Assembly (NCBI GenBank): GCA_021783935.1
Contig: JAJXTK010000162.1
Span: 1 to 10,647, forward strand
Direction of reading: 5' to 3'
DNA length: 10,647 nucleotides
Source of the DNA: Myxococcales bacterium
GTDB taxonomy: Bacteria > Myxococcota_A > Polyangia > Polyangiales > JADJMO01
Part shown: positions 10,441 through 10,647 of the stretch, in pieces
Layout of the letters: every line of letters begins with the position of its first letter
Numbering within the stretch: position 1 is the first letter of the stretch
Made by a program: the position numbers and the translations under genes
The notes under the pieces: model-generated
The model's database searches: none
What the model saw: the letters and a program-made list of their open reading frames with translations, nothing else
What the model was told of the DNA's origin: nothing

Positions 10441-10647
10441 GACGCGCGCCCCCGCTCCTGGCGCTCGCGACGCTCGTCGCTGCCGCGCTCGGCGCCGGGT
10501 GTCGCAGCCACACGCTGACCCAGGCCGACTGCGACGACTTCCGCCAGAAGCTCGAGGGGTGGGCGAAGGCGAAGGGGAAGGAGTCGCCGGAGGCCGTCGA
10601 GAAGTTCAACAGGACGTGCCCCGGCACGGTGATCTCGCGCGGCACGC
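10437..10647 (+). CDS. Small lipoprotein, N-terminal part
   Basis: The ATG overlaps the E1-alpha stop as ATGA, and GAGGGG at 10426-10431 lies five bases upstream, so translation is probably coupled. The 70 visible residues start with MRRAPPLLA, a hydrophobic stretch and LGAGC, giving C22 as the likely lipidated cysteine. The mature part is helical and charged, with TQADCDDF and later FNRTCPG, so two further cysteines may form a disulfide. The frame is open to the window edge. The spaced-cysteine pattern resembles small lipoproteins of unknown function common in myxobacteria; no function can be named. Confidence 0.75.
   Translation, partial: MRRAPPLLALATLVAAALGAGCRSHTLTQADCDDFRQKLEGWAKAKGKESPEAVEKFNRTCPGTVISRGT

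Overview
The window comes from a very GC-rich bacterial chromosome. Third codon positions are almost all G or C. The gene styles point to the Myxococcota, probably a Polyangia-type lineage: signal-peptide TPR proteins with Thr/Ala linkers, small unknown lipoproteins, and few Shine-Dalgarno sequences. This taxonomic guess rests on style, not on a marker gene. No rRNA, tRNA, transposase, integrase, CRISPR array or phage gene was seen. This looks like core chromosome, not a mobile island.

Layout, left to right. A minus-strand gene start (to 49) with a receiver-like N-terminus runs off the left edge. Divergent to it is an exported TPR protein (283-1242) with a strong ribosome binding site. Next come a rhodanese-ThiF/MoeB fusion for sulfur-carrier activation (1339-2526) and a VLCAD/ACAD9-type acyl-CoA dehydrogenase (2596-4314). 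A 258-base gap holding several inverted repeats follows. After it lie a CDP-alcohol phosphatidyltransferase of the PgsA type (4573-5130) and, convergent with it, a small lipoprotein (5135-5599, minus). Divergent from the lipoprotein is carB, the large subunit of carbamoyl-phosphate synthase (5713-9141), which ends in a likely hairpin terminator. The window closes with the E1-alpha subunit of a branched-chain 2-oxo acid dehydrogenase (9292-10440). A second lipoprotein gene overlaps it by four bases and runs off the right edge.

The genes do not form one pathway. Acyl-CoA dehydrogenase and branched-chain E1-alpha both belong to acyl-CoA metabolism, and the phosphatidyltransferase to membrane lipid synthesis. 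carB (pyrimidines, arginine) and the ThiF fusion (cofactor or thio-modification) are separate housekeeping functions. Several genes appear to be transcribed singly. Four of them share a GCTAnC element just upstream of the start and lack a Shine-Dalgarno sequence, which suggests short-leader or leaderless transcripts.

I found no clear new multi-gene system. The points most worth checking are the acyl-CoA dehydrogenase, which lacks a glutamate at both known catalytic-base positions; the dyad-rich gap at 4315-4572; the shared promoter-like element; and the E1-alpha gene that has a lipoprotein, not E1-beta, directly downstream.
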